From positions 1 through 51,457 of the IMG/VR virus record IMGVR_UViG_3300023112_000022: a DNA stretch of 51,457 nt. One strand, given 5' to 3'. The DNA comes from a virus. The translations under genes and the position numbers were made by a program. How positions within the stretch are numbered: the first letter of the stretch is position 1; every line of letters begins with the position of its first letter. Of the stretch, positions 16,946-25,886 are shown piece after piece. Under the pieces are notes generated by a model. The model did not search any database, was not told the origin of the DNA, and saw only the letters and a list, made by a program, of their open reading frames with translations.

Positions 16946-17293
16946 ATGGTATCCAGATATGATAATATGAAAATCTCCAGGAATAATTCCGAGAGAGATA
17001 AGAAGTTAAGAGAGAAGAGAGGAGTAAGAACTATGAGACAGTTCGGAACTCCTAGCATCAGTTACCCCACAGAAGAAGAGCAAGCTTTCTTGGAGAGCAC
17101 TACTGTTGTTTGGAAAGTGGGAGATAGGCTTTATAAGTTGGCTAACACCTTCTACGGAGATCCCACCCTGTGGTGGCTCATAGCCTGGTACAACCAAGCT
17201 CCCACCGAATCCCACATTACCGTCGGCGACACCATCGAAGTGCCTCAGCCGCTCGATAGGGCACTCTCAATCTATATGAGGAGATCAGCATAA
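16946..17293 (+). CDS. 53: Baseplate wedge protein with LysM-like domain (gp53-like)
   Basis: A 115-residue protein. After the N-terminus (MVSRYDN, like the RYEN start of other gp53 proteins, which supports ATG 16946 over ATG 17033) it has a LysM-like module: VWKVGDRLYKLANTFYGDP, then LWWLIAWYN, and GDTIEVPQPL. T4 gp53 uses such a domain to join wedges around the hub. It is shorter than T4 gp53 (196 residues) and close to a minimal LysM unit. The stop codon touches the GTG of the next gene, so translation is probably coupled. Confidence 0.8.
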   Translation: MVSRYDNMKISRNNSERDKKLREKRGVRTMRQFGTPSISYPTEEEQAFLESTTVVWKVGDRLYKLANTFYGDPTLWWLIAWYNQAPTESHITVGDTIEVPQPLDRALSIYMRRSA

Positions 17294-20056
17294 GTGGAAG
17301 ACGAAGAACTAGATGCTGCCCTATCCACCAACACTCAACGGGGGTGGACTAAGGGTGGTAAGCCAATTGAGGATAACAATAGCACCAAGGAGCCCATTTC
17401 AGATCTGGATCAATCCCTTGATCCAGCTTTAATCGCCCAATACTCGGACGAAGAAGATAGTCCGATATCGATAGACACAGATACTGGCAATGCTGCCGCC
17501 CTAGCTGAGCTTGGGATTGAACAGAGTTCGGTCGATGGACCTGACCTGGTTTACGGTGAACTTACCGGAGTAAGTAAAGACGAAAAAGAGCGCCAAAGGA
17601 AGTTACGAAGGCTAGCCGAAAGAGAGGCTGAAAGAAAGATTAGAGAAGGCAACAACAGAGTTGCTGGCGGCAGGAGAAAGAAGCGAGAATCAAGGAAAGG
17701 TATTTTTGAACAGACAGAGCAAGCATATTTGATTCAGAATGTTGAGAGCTTTATTGCTTCGAAAAACATACCAAAGCCAGAAGATATGAACAATCTGATA
17801 CTCGCTAACTCAGAAGGAAATCTGATAAACACATTAACCATCGGCACGGGTCTGTTGCCTTTGATGGCAATCACTCCTGCTCAATTGAGTAGCTTGATAC
17901 CATATATCAGATTCTTTAAGAGCAAGAAGGACACCACTGGAAAGCGGATCATAGAAGAGTTCAAGTTCTCTACAACATCGCCAGACATGAAAAAGTATTT
18001 TGCTGATGGCTCTGATAGTTATAAAAATGTTGGCTTAAAGAGCTTTTCTTGGGAGACTAACGGAGATAACTTGTTTAACGCACGAAGATCGTTGACTGCC
18101 GAAATTGTTCTTTCCTTCTCTTCGATGGTCGATCTGCAGAAGCCGTCATCCGGAATTTCGTGGATGGACCTGATTCTTCACAGTCCAGAAAATACGAAAG
18201 AGGAAGACGAAGCTGCCCAAGTTGATCCTGAGAAGATCGAAATCCTCGCCGAGATGGGATATAAGTATCCAGACAATGCCGATTTGTCGCCAGAACTAAA
18301 GCTTGCACTTGAGGACAGCCGGGTTTTCTTATCTCTGTACCCCAACCAGACAGAGTTTGATTTCAAAGAGGACGGCAGCATAGAGCTGAAAGTATCATAC
18401 ACTGCCTCCGGAGAATTTCTCTCCGATCAATACACATCCAATGTTCTCACGATTGGCACGAAAAAAGACTCAGACGACAAGACAGAAGAGGAACTTAAAA
18501 AAGTCAAAAACAAGATCGCGACAAACAAAAAGAATCTCAAAAACGAAAAGGAGTCAGAGGCAAAAAAGGCTTTGAAAGACAAAAGAGACGAGCTTCAAGA
18601 AGAGCTCGAAAAAGCCACTCAAAGAAATAGAGCATCGAACTACACGAAATTCCTCCAGCACCTCGTTGGAGCACAGCGGCTATTCTCGTTCTCCGTGAGC
18701 GAGGATCAGTATAAGAGCGGCATCCTGCCTAAGTCCAAGAGCTTGGGGCAGATCTTCCCAAAAGGAATTATAGACGAGCAAGCTGTAAAAGATCTTATTA
18801 AGGAATTTAGGGAGAAAGAGAAGGCTGGCAAAAACCTAGACAGCAAGCCTACACCAACAGGAAAGAGGACCATCTCGTATTTCTACCTGGGTGATCTCAT
18901 CAATTATATGGCTGAGGCTCTAAAGCAAAACGACTCCATGGTTTCCGAAGTAGTTGTTGGTGATTATGAATTTTACTTGTTCCCTCCACCAAGAGAAAAG
19001 AAGGTGAAAAACAAGAAGGGAAAAATCGAAATACAGCAAGAACAACTTTCTTCTGAGGACTTGAAGAATGTCAAGAGAATAAGGGTTAATCTTTCCTCGA
19101 TGCCAATATCTCTTGATATGTACAATCTCTTTATGTACGAAAATGTGATGAAGAGGGGAAGCTCAACATTCACATTTGATAATTTTATAAAGAAGGTAAC
19201 TACCGAGCTAATAGATAATGCCCTCGATAGCTTCGTTTCGAATCGAGTGGGAGAAGATGCTCGGAAAAAATTTACTGAAGACAGGGCTTCCATCAAAGCC
19301 ACTACTGTGTCTGGACACTCAAAAAAACTACAAAGAAATAAGGGCTCCATGTTGGACATCCCCAAACCACACCCAGATTTCCGGATCGCTCCACCAAGGC
19401 TATCGACTGATGGAGGCTTCCAGTCCCCATCCAATTTCTTTATCATTTACGGCTCACGAGTGCCAGCATGGCTCAGGCTAGATCCTAGCGAACAGACAAG
19501 TGCTGAGAATGGAGTTTATCATCTTACTCCTGGTTCAGACAGGGGAATCGTCAAGGGAGTTAAGTTCAAGCAGATGGAGAGCAGACTGAGAGATCAAAGG
19601 ATATTGAAATCCAGAGAGACGGGGAATGTTAATGTCGGTGTCCTCAAGCTACCATACAATTCGACTGTAGAACTGTTTGGCTCGTCACCGTTCTACCCAG
19701 GACAAGCTGTCTTTATTTCACCCGCACTTACAGGAGTTGGATCACTCAGCTCTAGACGATCCATTGCTACAAAACTCGGCTTGGGAGGCTACTATATAGT
19801 ACATAAGATATCATCAGAGATATCAATGGGAACCCTCCAGAGTTCGCTCGACTGTAATTTTCAGTCGTTCCCTCTTGGAAAAGACGAACTCGAAGACGAT
19901 GACGGAGGAGCACTAGGCGGTGTTAAGGCGATAGACGGCAACAAGTATTTATTGAGTCTTCCATCAGCCCCACCACCGCAGCCGCCAGAGCCGTCGCTAT
20001 CAGACATCACATCAACAAACTCTGATGCTGCCAACAGTAATTACGGTAGAAAGTAA
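17294..20056 (+). CDS. Large baseplate or tail structural protein, function unknown
   Basis: A 920-residue protein starting at GTG 17294, directly after the previous stop. Residues 1-110 are acidic and look unstructured. About 90-140 is a basic Arg/Lys-rich helix. The middle (about 150-400) has a mixed fold with FSTTSPDMKKYF and a LFNARRSLTAEI strand, interrupted by a charged coiled coil (about 395-440). The C-terminal third has GLGGYYIVHKISSEISMG, a beta-rich module like baseplate hub proteins, and a Pro-rich tail. Position between gp53-like and another structural gene implies a baseplate role, perhaps hub. No family is recognised with certainty. Confidence 0.6.
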   Translation: MEDEELDAALSTNTQRGWTKGGKPIEDNNSTKEPISDLDQSLDPALIAQYSDEEDSPISIDTDTGNAAALAELGIEQSSVDGPDLVYGELTGVSKDEKERQRKLRRLAEREAERKIREGNNRVAGGRRKKRESRKGIFEQTEQAYLIQNVESFIASKNIPKPEDMNNLILANSEGNLINTLTIGTGLLPLMAITPAQLSSLIPYIRFFKSKKDTTGKRIIEEFKFSTTSPDMKKYFADGSDSYKNVGLKSFSWETNGDNLFNARRSLTAEIVLSFSSMVDLQKPSSGISWMDLILHSPENTKEEDEAAQVDPEKIEILAEMGYKYPDNADLSPELKLALEDSRVFLSLYPNQTEFDFKEDGSIELKVSYTASGEFLSDQYTSNVLTIGTKKDSDDKTEEELKKVKNKIATNKKNLKNEKESEAKKALKDKRDELQEELEKATQRNRASNYTKFLQHLVGAQRLFSFSVSEDQYKSGILPKSKSLGQIFPKGIIDEQAVKDLIKEFREKEKAGKNLDSKPTPTGKRTISYFYLGDLINYMAEALKQNDSMVSEVVVGDYEFYLFPPPREKKVKNKKGKIEIQQEQLSSEDLKNVKRIRVNLSSMPISLDMYNLFMYENVMKRGSSTFTFDNFIKKVTTELIDNALDSFVSNRVGEDARKKFTEDRASIKATTVSGHSKKLQRNKGSMLDIPKPHPDFRIAPPRLSTDGGFQSPSNFFIIYGSRVPAWLRLDPSEQTSAENGVYHLTPGSDRGIVKGVKFKQMESRLRDQRILKSRETGNVNVGVLKLPYNSTVELFGSSPFYPGQAVFISPALTGVGSLSSRRSIATKLGLGGYYIVHKISSEISMGTLQSSLDCNFQSFPLGKDELEDDDGGALGGVKAIDGNKYLLSLPSAPPPQPPEPSLSDITSTNSDAANSNYGRK

Positions 20057-20071
20057 GATTAGGAGCAAAGA

Positions 20072-21292
20072 ATGAAGCTAAGTTTTGGATCAAATAGCCT
20101 CCCAGCAAGCAGCTCTTACAGCGAGAGACTGTCGTATATAAAGAACTACCCTGTCGGTATTTTAGAGCAGAGCTCTGCCGACTATTGGTACGACCATATT
20201 TTATTTGGCAGGATTGATAAGAACCAAGACTCAATATACCCATCCCAGAACTTCCTAAAAGAAATACCCGATGACGAGACAAGTGTGGTAGCTTTGAACT
20301 TTGTAGCAGATGCCTTTACCACATTCCGAAGAAATATGGACTTACTTCGTTCGGATGGGATGTTATATGCCGGAGGGTTCATAGAGGACACAAATTTTCT
20401 ACAACCCCTTCGAGGCTGGCAAAGCGTCAACAGCGATTACGATTCGTTTATAAACTCTTTTTATAGCAACTACCTCTTCCCATTTCTATCCTCCCCAGAA
20501 ATCAACGAGCGCATCCAAAGCTTCCAGGACTTCGTTGAGCAGTTCACGATACTGATAGACAGAACAACACTGCTCTCGCCATTTACAAAGACGGAATACA
20601 TAACAAGCAACTTGGGAACTCCAATGTATAGCGGACTTGCTGTCGAGATCGAAGACTCCCTCGATCACGGAGACGATCTAGAGAAAATACTATCCTACAC
20701 TAATGACTCCAACTTCGAAATATACAGGCAGATTGCAGCAAACAATGGATTCGTTCTCGATAAGAATGCCCCGTGGAGATTGCTAGCACTACCATATGCC
20801 CCTCAGATTCAAAATCATATGAATACCTACGGGATAAACTCCGAAACCATGGTAGACAAATACTACTATCGATCCCACCACTTTGATATACCAAATCTCA
20901 AAGTGTATATGAGAGAGTTTTACAATGCCTTCGTCAAAACCCTTCCGACAGTCAGAATCCCCCTCGTGGGAGGAAAAGGTAAAAAGAAAAGCTTGACAAA
21001 GATTATCCATCGTGATACCATTAGCAAAGAACAATATAACGAGGAGTGGTATTTTGATAATTCATTCTGGATTAGGCTGTATGTGTTTATTAGAGCGAAA
21101 GAGACGAACCGAGACTGGAACCAATACAAGCTTGACCAGGTTGCCTCAAAGGCAGCAGAGTTCTTTCTCTACTCCGGAGAAGAAGCAGCATACAAATTCA
21201 TCAATAAAGAGGTCCGCCGACCGTGGAAAGAAAGCTCTCAGATAGACAAATATCGCCGAGGAACTTTCATGCTTAAAAGAAAGCGAGGATAG
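20072..21292 (+). CDS. Conserved structural protein, probably baseplate
   Basis: A 406-residue protein rich in Tyr, Phe and Trp, with helical segments and a late basic loop (GGKGKKKSL). It ends in a basic tail (FMLKRKRG). The family is not recognised. It is the last gene before the replication module and follows the large baseplate-type gene by 15 bases, with a ribosome binding site (AGGAGC), so it is very likely a virion protein. The compact family A polymerase starts two bases after its stop, which implies that some virion and replication genes share a transcript here. Confidence 0.55.
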   Translation: MKLSFGSNSLPASSSYSERLSYIKNYPVGILEQSSADYWYDHILFGRIDKNQDSIYPSQNFLKEIPDDETSVVALNFVADAFTTFRRNMDLLRSDGMLYAGGFIEDTNFLQPLRGWQSVNSDYDSFINSFYSNYLFPFLSSPEINERIQSFQDFVEQFTILIDRTTLLSPFTKTEYITSNLGTPMYSGLAVEIEDSLDHGDDLEKILSYTNDSNFEIYRQIAANNGFVLDKNAPWRLLALPYAPQIQNHMNTYGINSETMVDKYYYRSHHFDIPNLKVYMREFYNAFVKTLPTVRIPLVGGKGKKKSLTKIIHRDTISKEQYNEEWYFDNSFWIRLYVFIRAKETNRDWNQYKLDQVASKAAEFFLYSGEEAAYKFINKEVRRPWKESSQIDKYRRGTFMLKRKRG

Positions 21293-21293
21293 C

Positions 21294-22469
21294 TTGTTTT
21301 ACATAACTCTTGATTCGAAGGAAGAGTGTTTAGGATATTACTATGACGGCGCCATCCACGATACGAGCCCCGATCCCGACAAAAACAATGTAACATGGGA
21401 CTACTCCCATTCTCATCACCAAGACGGAATAGAGTATCTGAAGCTTTATTGTGGCGGCAAATCTTTGGGAGAAATGTGCCCCGAGCATCTGGGTAGAGAC
21501 TGGGACGGAGCACTGGAAAAAAGAAAGGCATTCGAAACAGCCATCAAGAATAGTAAAATAGAAGTCCAAGATGTATGTGTATACGATCTGGTCCCGCCAT
21601 GGTTTATGAAAGAAATCTCCCAGCTCAAATGTGAGATTCTTGAGCATGTTCATCAAAACCTCCACAAGCCAGAGGCATACGACTTCATGCTTGGGCTGGA
21701 AAAACTATTTGCCGGAATCAAAGAAAACACTCTCAAGATTGATACATCGAGCCTCCGAGGCAAGCTCGGAAATTCGGCAGTTAGAAACTTCCTCCATAGA
21801 GTCAGAGGAAAGACTTCGATAGAATACAATCAGTTCGGGACTATTACCGGCAGGCTAACAGTAACAAATTCTAGCTTTCCCATTCTAAACATTGAGCGAT
21901 CTCTCAGGGAAATAGTCAAACCGAATAACGATCTGTTTGTGGAGTTTGATTACAATGCTGCCGAGCTAAGAACACTACTCTCTCTATCTGGACAAGAGCA
22001 GCCGAAAAGAGATATCCACGAGTGGAATATTGAGAATGTCTTCAAAAAGGAAATGACCAGAGCCGAAGCGAAGAAGAAGATCTTCTCTGCGATATATAAT
22101 CCGAACATTGACCAAGACTATTATAAGGTGGAAAAGGTATTAAAAAAGTATTACAACTCAGGTAAGATCAATACTCCATACGGAAGAGAAATAGAATGTG
22201 ACGACGGACATGCCCTGAACTATATTTTACAGAGCACTACTAGCGATCTGGTTCTTGATCAAGCTATGAAGATAAACAAGATCCTAGAGGGGAAGAAATC
22301 TAAGATAGTATTCTTGATCCACGACAGCTTTGTGGTGGATTTGGCACAGGAAGAGCGAGCCTTGATATACGAGATCAAGGAAATTTTTTCCCGGAACAAA
22401 ATTGGAGATTTTTTAGTCAATGTTAGTGCCGGCAGAGACTTCGGCAACATGAGGAGGATTGATATATGA
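21294..22469 (+). CDS. Compact family A DNA polymerase (polymerase domain only)
   Basis: A 391-residue protein starting at TTG 21294, six bases after GCGAGG. Family A motifs are clear in order: TGRLTVTNSSFPILNI (residues 185-200), motif A with FDYNAAELRTL and catalytic Asp219, motif B around 256-268 (RAEAKKKIFSAIY), and motif C with His343-Asp344. Both metal-binding Asp residues are present, so it is probably active. The N-terminal 150 residues show no 3'-5' exonuclease or 5'-3' nuclease motifs, and the stretch between motifs B and C is shorter than in Pol I. A gap-filling, primer-processing or repair role beside the DnaE polymerase at 34 kb is plausible. Confidence 0.85.
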   Translation: MFYITLDSKEECLGYYYDGAIHDTSPDPDKNNVTWDYSHSHHQDGIEYLKLYCGGKSLGEMCPEHLGRDWDGALEKRKAFETAIKNSKIEVQDVCVYDLVPPWFMKEISQLKCEILEHVHQNLHKPEAYDFMLGLEKLFAGIKENTLKIDTSSLRGKLGNSAVRNFLHRVRGKTSIEYNQFGTITGRLTVTNSSFPILNIERSLREIVKPNNDLFVEFDYNAAELRTLLSLSGQEQPKRDIHEWNIENVFKKEMTRAEAKKKIFSAIYNPNIDQDYYKVEKVLKKYYNSGKINTPYGREIECDDGHALNYILQSTTSDLVLDQAMKINKILEGKKSKIVFLIHDSFVVDLAQEERALIYEIKEIFSRNKIGDFLVNVSAGRDFGNMRRIDI

Positions 22470-22780
22470 AATACGATAAACTCGTTCGAGATAAAGTACC
22501 ACATCTCTTAATAAAGAAGAAGAAGGTATTCTCATGCCGAGAGGCACTGAAAGAGGAATACTTAGATTATGTTGATGACGCATTGCTTGAGCATGTAAAT
22601 GGCTATTTGGAGAATCGATCTCTCGGAGCACTGGCAGAAGTCTTGGAAGTGGTGTATGCTCTTTCTCTTGAGCTGGGATACACCATCGACGAGCTTATGG
22701 AAGAAAGAATCCAGAAAGAGGCTGACCTTGGGGCATATTACGAGGGAATCATCCTAGAGGAAGTGAAAGAAGATGATTAA
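22466..22780 (+). CDS. MazG/HisE-like NTP pyrophosphatase family protein
   Basis: A 104-residue all-helical protein. The start KYDKLVRDKVPHLL is typical of phosphoribosyl-ATP pyrophosphohydrolase-like (HisE/MazG superfamily) phage proteins. Further on, LGALAEVLEVVYALSLELG and a closing GAYYEGIIL match the family, although the usual EEXXD metal motif is only partly kept (E.LAEVLEV). Family members split nucleoside triphosphates to monophosphates and can tune nucleotide pools. It overlaps the polymerase stop by 4 bases (ATGA), so the two are coupled. Catalytic activity is uncertain because of the weak metal motif. Confidence 0.65.
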   Translation: MKYDKLVRDKVPHLLIKKKKVFSCREALKEEYLDYVDDALLEHVNGYLENRSLGALAEVLEVVYALSLELGYTIDELMEERIQKEADLGAYYEGIILEEVKEDD

Positions 22781-23615
22781 TGTGATTGGCTTGGGCAAAG
22801 TCGGATGTGCTATAGCCGAGAAGTTTAGAAAGCATCCCCAGTATGAAGTATATAAGATAGGAGCAGGGCTTCCCGATAAGGATAATAAGAACTGCTTTTC
22901 CATCAAGAAGAGATCGGCACCAGAAGACTACGAGGAAAAGTTTCCAGCGAGGGTTACGAATGCTCTCAAGAAGATTGATGGCGACATTCTCTTTGTGGTT
23001 TCAGGCGGCACAGACATTTCCTCAGCATCGCTAAGAATATTGGAGGCAGTAAGTCCGAGAAGGATAGAGGTACTATACATAAAGCCAGACCTTACTGACG
23101 ATCATTCAAAGAACCTCGACAGAGTGGTATCTAATGTATTCCAGGAATATGCTCGCTCTGGGCTATTCGAGAGACTCTATCTTATTTCAAATTCCGCAAT
23201 CGAAAAAGTCATTGGGAATATTCCGATTGGCAGATATCAAGACACGATCAATGAATTTGTCTCTTCCACCATTCATATGCTAAATGTCTATAGAAACACC
23301 GAAGCAGTAATATCCAGCTACCCAAAGGAGTCTGGTATCTGCCGAATTTGTACTATAGGAATCGGTGAGATGGAAAAAATGGCAGATCAGATGTGCTTTT
23401 CTCTTGACAATGTGAACGAAAAGAGCTATTATTTTGCTATAAACAAAAAACAGGTAGATAACGATTCTGATCTCCTCTTTAGGGTAAAGAAGAGAGTAAC
23501 ACAAAAAGACGAGGACATAAAAGTAGGTTTTGGAGTATACTCAACGGAATATGACAAGAACTACATCTATATTGTTTCTCAAACAAAGATAATTCAAGGA
23601 GTAAACTATGGTTAA
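22773..23615 (+). CDS. Divergent FtsZ/tubulin-like protein (fold inferred)
   Basis: A 280-residue protein of a family I know only as conserved in marine T4-type phages. Its segments line up in order with FtsZ: INVIGLGKVGCAIAEKF (FtsZ nucleotide loop 1), an ALKKIDGDILFVVSGGTD segment with SASLRILEAV (FtsZ glycine-rich loop and helix), a strand ending IKPDL (VTKPF), LYLISNSAIEKV (LITIPNDKLLKV), a helix like the FtsZ central helix, and a C-terminal domain with GIGEMEKMADQM, YYFAIN and VGFGVYSTEYDKNYIYIV. The diagnostic GGGTGTG loop is degraded to SGGTDIS, so GTP use is doubtful. It overlaps both neighbours, inside the replication operon. Confidence 0.55.
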   Translation: MINVIGLGKVGCAIAEKFRKHPQYEVYKIGAGLPDKDNKNCFSIKKRSAPEDYEEKFPARVTNALKKIDGDILFVVSGGTDISSASLRILEAVSPRRIEVLYIKPDLTDDHSKNLDRVVSNVFQEYARSGLFERLYLISNSAIEKVIGNIPIGRYQDTINEFVSSTIHMLNVYRNTEAVISSYPKESGICRICTIGIGEMEKMADQMCFSLDNVNEKSYYFAINKKQVDNDSDLLFRVKKRVTQKDEDIKVGFGVYSTEYDKNYIYIVSQTKIIQGVNYG

Positions 23616-23883
23616 AATTTTTACAGGTTCTTTTAAGAAGAAGAACGACGACATTCGGACTATGACTTTTGTAAAGCTGGAAGATCTCCCCTCCAGCTTT
23701 TTAAGTTCCAAGGTTAAGGATGGATCATCTCAGCGAAAAGTACCAGAAGGGCAAGAGCTCGTCTGGGATGTTTCCGAGTCTGCTTTCCGGACATTCAACT
23801 GGAACTCAGCACTGGGAGAAGTAGATGTGAAACTACTGGAAGGAAAGGAAAAAGAAAATTTTGAGAAAAAGCACTTGACATAA
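23608..23883 (+). CDS. WYL_2-type (Sm-like/SH3 barrel) small protein
   Basis: A 91-residue protein with the pattern RTMTFVKLEDLPSSFL, then LVWDVSESAFRTFNWNSALGEV, which matches the small Sm-like SH3 barrel proteins (formerly DUF2693) conserved in T4-type phages. The role is unknown; nucleic acid or protein binding is inferred from the fold. It overlaps the FtsZ-like gene by 8 bases. The -35 element of the strong promoter for SSB lies inside its last codons. Confidence 0.65.
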   Translation: MVKIFTGSFKKKNDDIRTMTFVKLEDLPSSFLSSKVKDGSSQRKVPEGQELVWDVSESAFRTFNWNSALGEVDVKLLEGKEKENFEKKHLT

Positions 23884-23903
23884 GCAAAGTGATCTGATAT
23901 AAT
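23875..23903 (+). promoter_or_regulatory. Consensus sigma70-type promoter for SSB
   Basis: TTGACA at 23875-23880, a 17-base spacer and TATAAT at 23898-23903, identical to the bacterial consensus. It starts 60 bases before the SSB start codon. Confidence 0.92.
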
Positions 23904-23934
23904 AGTGTCTAACAAAAAGTAAAAGGAGTCTTAA

Positions 23935-24687
23935 ATGACGATTGATATGAAAAAAATGAGAGAAAAGTACAGCACCCTCAAAAACCGAGGTCAGGGTGGT
24001 GGTAGTCAGTTCTGGAAACCTTCCGAGGGTTCACAGACTGTACGGATTGTTCCGACTGAAGACGGAGATCCTTTCAAGAGCTTTTCTTTCCATTATGGTG
24101 TCGGCAAAGAGGGCGGCTTCCTGTGTCCAAAGAATAACTTTGGAGAGGATTGCCCAGTATGTGGTTTTGTTCGTGGTCTTTACCAAGAAGGCGATGAAGA
24201 GAGCAAAGCTATGGCACGACAGCTCGGTGTGAAATCTCGATTCTTCTCTCCCGTCCTTGTTCGAGGGGAAGAGGAGCTTGGAGTCCGTCTATGGGGTTTT
24301 TCCAAGACGGTATATGAAACTCTCCTGGGTCTTGTGCTGAATCCGGACTACGGGGATATTACGGATATTGAAACTGGTATCGATCTGGATCTACATTACG
24401 GTAAGCCACCTGGAGGTCAATTTCCTATGACCAAGGTGACACCAAAGCGACGTTCTAGCCGCCTTTGCAGCGATAAGATTAGCGAAGAGCAGTGTGAAGG
24501 TCTTTTGGGTACTGTACCAGATTTTGAATCTCTCTTTGAGAAAAAGACGACTGTCGAAGTCCAAGGATTCTTGGATGTTCATTTGACAGCCGACAATCCA
24601 GAGGAGTTTTCCAGTGAAGTGGAAAAATATCCTGGAAAAAGTGTGAACAAGGTTGATAATGCCCTTGACGAATTGATGACTCGTTAA
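23935..24687 (+). CDS. 32: Single-stranded DNA binding protein (gp32-like)
   Basis: A 250-residue protein with the gp32 build: a short basic N-terminus, an OB-fold core and an acidic tail. The zinc site H53-x10-C64-x8-C73-x2-C76 closely follows the T4 gp32 pattern. It coats single strands at the fork and organises recombination with the UvsX-like protein encoded next. It has its own consensus promoter, a strong AAAGGAG ribosome binding site and its own terminator, which fits very high expression. It is somewhat shorter than T4 gp32 (301 residues), mostly at the C-terminal end, where acidic residues are fewer than usual. Confidence 0.93.
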   Translation: MTIDMKKMREKYSTLKNRGQGGGSQFWKPSEGSQTVRIVPTEDGDPFKSFSFHYGVGKEGGFLCPKNNFGEDCPVCGFVRGLYQEGDEESKAMARQLGVKSRFFSPVLVRGEEELGVRLWGFSKTVYETLLGLVLNPDYGDITDIETGIDLDLHYGKPPGGQFPMTKVTPKRRSSRLCSDKISEEQCEGLLGTVPDFESLFEKKTTVEVQGFLDVHLTADNPEEFSSEVEKYPGKSVNKVDNALDELMTR

Positions 24688-24705
24688 ACATCACACACCC
24701 ACGGG

Positions 24706-24737
24706 GAGGCACAGGGTTAACGGGTGCCTCTTTTTTT
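24706..24737 (+). terminator. Rho-independent terminator after SSB
   Basis: A 7-bp stem (GAGGCAC with GTGCCTC), an 11-base loop and seven T, starting 19 bases after the stop codon. Confidence 0.92.
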
Positions 24738-24759
24738 ACTTTATTTACGGAGTTGTGCT

Positions 24760-25884
24760 ATGGTGAGAAGTTTGAAACAGAAAAAAGGTTCTTTGAACAT
24801 CGATGAGCTTAGGAAGAAGATCAATAAAAAGGCTGGCATGAATGTAGCACACGATCTTACGACAGATAATCCAACTGAAGTCAAAGACTGGATTCCCACA
24901 GGCTCCACATGGCTAAATAGTGTCATTTGCCGAGGAAAGACTGCTGGCATCCCAGTAGGAAAGATATCAGAGATAGCAGGATTAGAAGCCTCCGGAAAGA
25001 GCTATATGGCAGCCCAGACAGCAGCCAATGCCCAGAAAATGGGAATCAATGTGGTATACTTCGACTCGGAATCATCCATCGATCCTACTTTTCTTAGCAA
25101 AAGCGGTCTGAATGTCGATGAAGTTCTGTATGTCCAGGCGAGCTCTGTTGAGTTTGTGCTGGAGACGATTGAGGAGCTCTTGAATTCGACGGAAGATAAG
25201 ATGCTGTTTATTTGGGACAGTCTCGCCTTGACACCAGCGGTAAGTGATGTAGAGGGAACATTTAACCCTAACGAATCGGTAGCTGTCAAGGCTCGTGTAT
25301 TGGCTAAGGGAATGTCCAAACTAATAGTGTCGCTAGCCAACTCACAGTCTACCCTTTTGGTATTAAATCAGCTCAAGACAAATCTCCAAGTAGCGAACCC
25401 GAAGTACGCGACGGATAGTGAAAAATATACCACTCCTGGAGGCAAGTCGATGATGTATGCCTACAGTTTGAGAATTTGGCTGACTGGCAAGCGAGGCAAG
25501 AAGAGCATCATCGCTGACGACAAGGGTTTCATTGTCGGCAACGAAGTTAAGGCTCGATTGGAAAAGTCTCGATTTGGAACAGCCGGCAGAATATGTAATT
25601 TCAAGATTATGTGGGGCAAAGACATCGGGGTGAGGGATGACGAGAGTTTATTTGAGGCTATACAGTCTTCGGACCAGTTGATGAACTCGGGTCCATGGTG
25701 GACTCTCAAATATGGTGATGGATCTGAACAGAAATTCCAAGCCGCCAAATGGGGTGAATTCATGCTGGATTCAAAATTCCGAGATAGAGTTTTACGGCTT
25801 GTGGACGAAGAAGTCGTCCTGAAGTTTGATAATAGGGATGTAGATGCCCAACACTTTTACGATGAAACTGAATCAGAGGTATAA
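24760..25884 (+). CDS. uvsX: RecA/UvsX-type recombinase
   Basis: A 374-residue strand-exchange ATPase. The Walker A motif is GLEASGKS (residues 74-81), the Walker B strand is LFIWDSLAL, and a loop with TPGGKSMMYAYSLRIWL follows, as in RecA and UvsX. It forms filaments on single-stranded DNA and supports recombination-dependent replication with gp32. ATG 24760 is chosen because GGAG lies 7 bases upstream and the longer in-frame start would lie inside the terminator. Motif A includes the Glu-Ala-Ser form common in phage UvsX. It opens an operon with ClpP and the exonuclease. Confidence 0.93.
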   Translation: MVRSLKQKKGSLNIDELRKKINKKAGMNVAHDLTTDNPTEVKDWIPTGSTWLNSVICRGKTAGIPVGKISEIAGLEASGKSYMAAQTAANAQKMGINVVYFDSESSIDPTFLSKSGLNVDEVLYVQASSVEFVLETIEELLNSTEDKMLFIWDSLALTPAVSDVEGTFNPNESVAVKARVLAKGMSKLIVSLANSQSTLLVLNQLKTNLQVANPKYATDSEKYTTPGGKSMMYAYSLRIWLTGKRGKKSIIADDKGFIVGNEVKARLEKSRFGTAGRICNFKIMWGKDIGVRDDESLFEAIQSSDQLMNSGPWWTLKYGDGSEQKFQAAKWGEFMLDSKFRDRVLRLVDEEVVLKFDNRDVDAQHFYDETESEV

Positions 25885-25886
25885 GA

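Noticed and set aside
16939-16966. TTGACA followed by TATGAT/GATAAT at the start of the gp53-like gene
   Set aside because: Spacing to TATGAT is only 13 bases, and the gp53-like N-terminus RYDN lies within it, so coding sequence explains it better.
21238-22504. Several - strand frames over the family A polymerase and its neighbours
   Set aside because: None shows a recognisable protein or start signal, and the + strand frames carry clear polymerase motifs.
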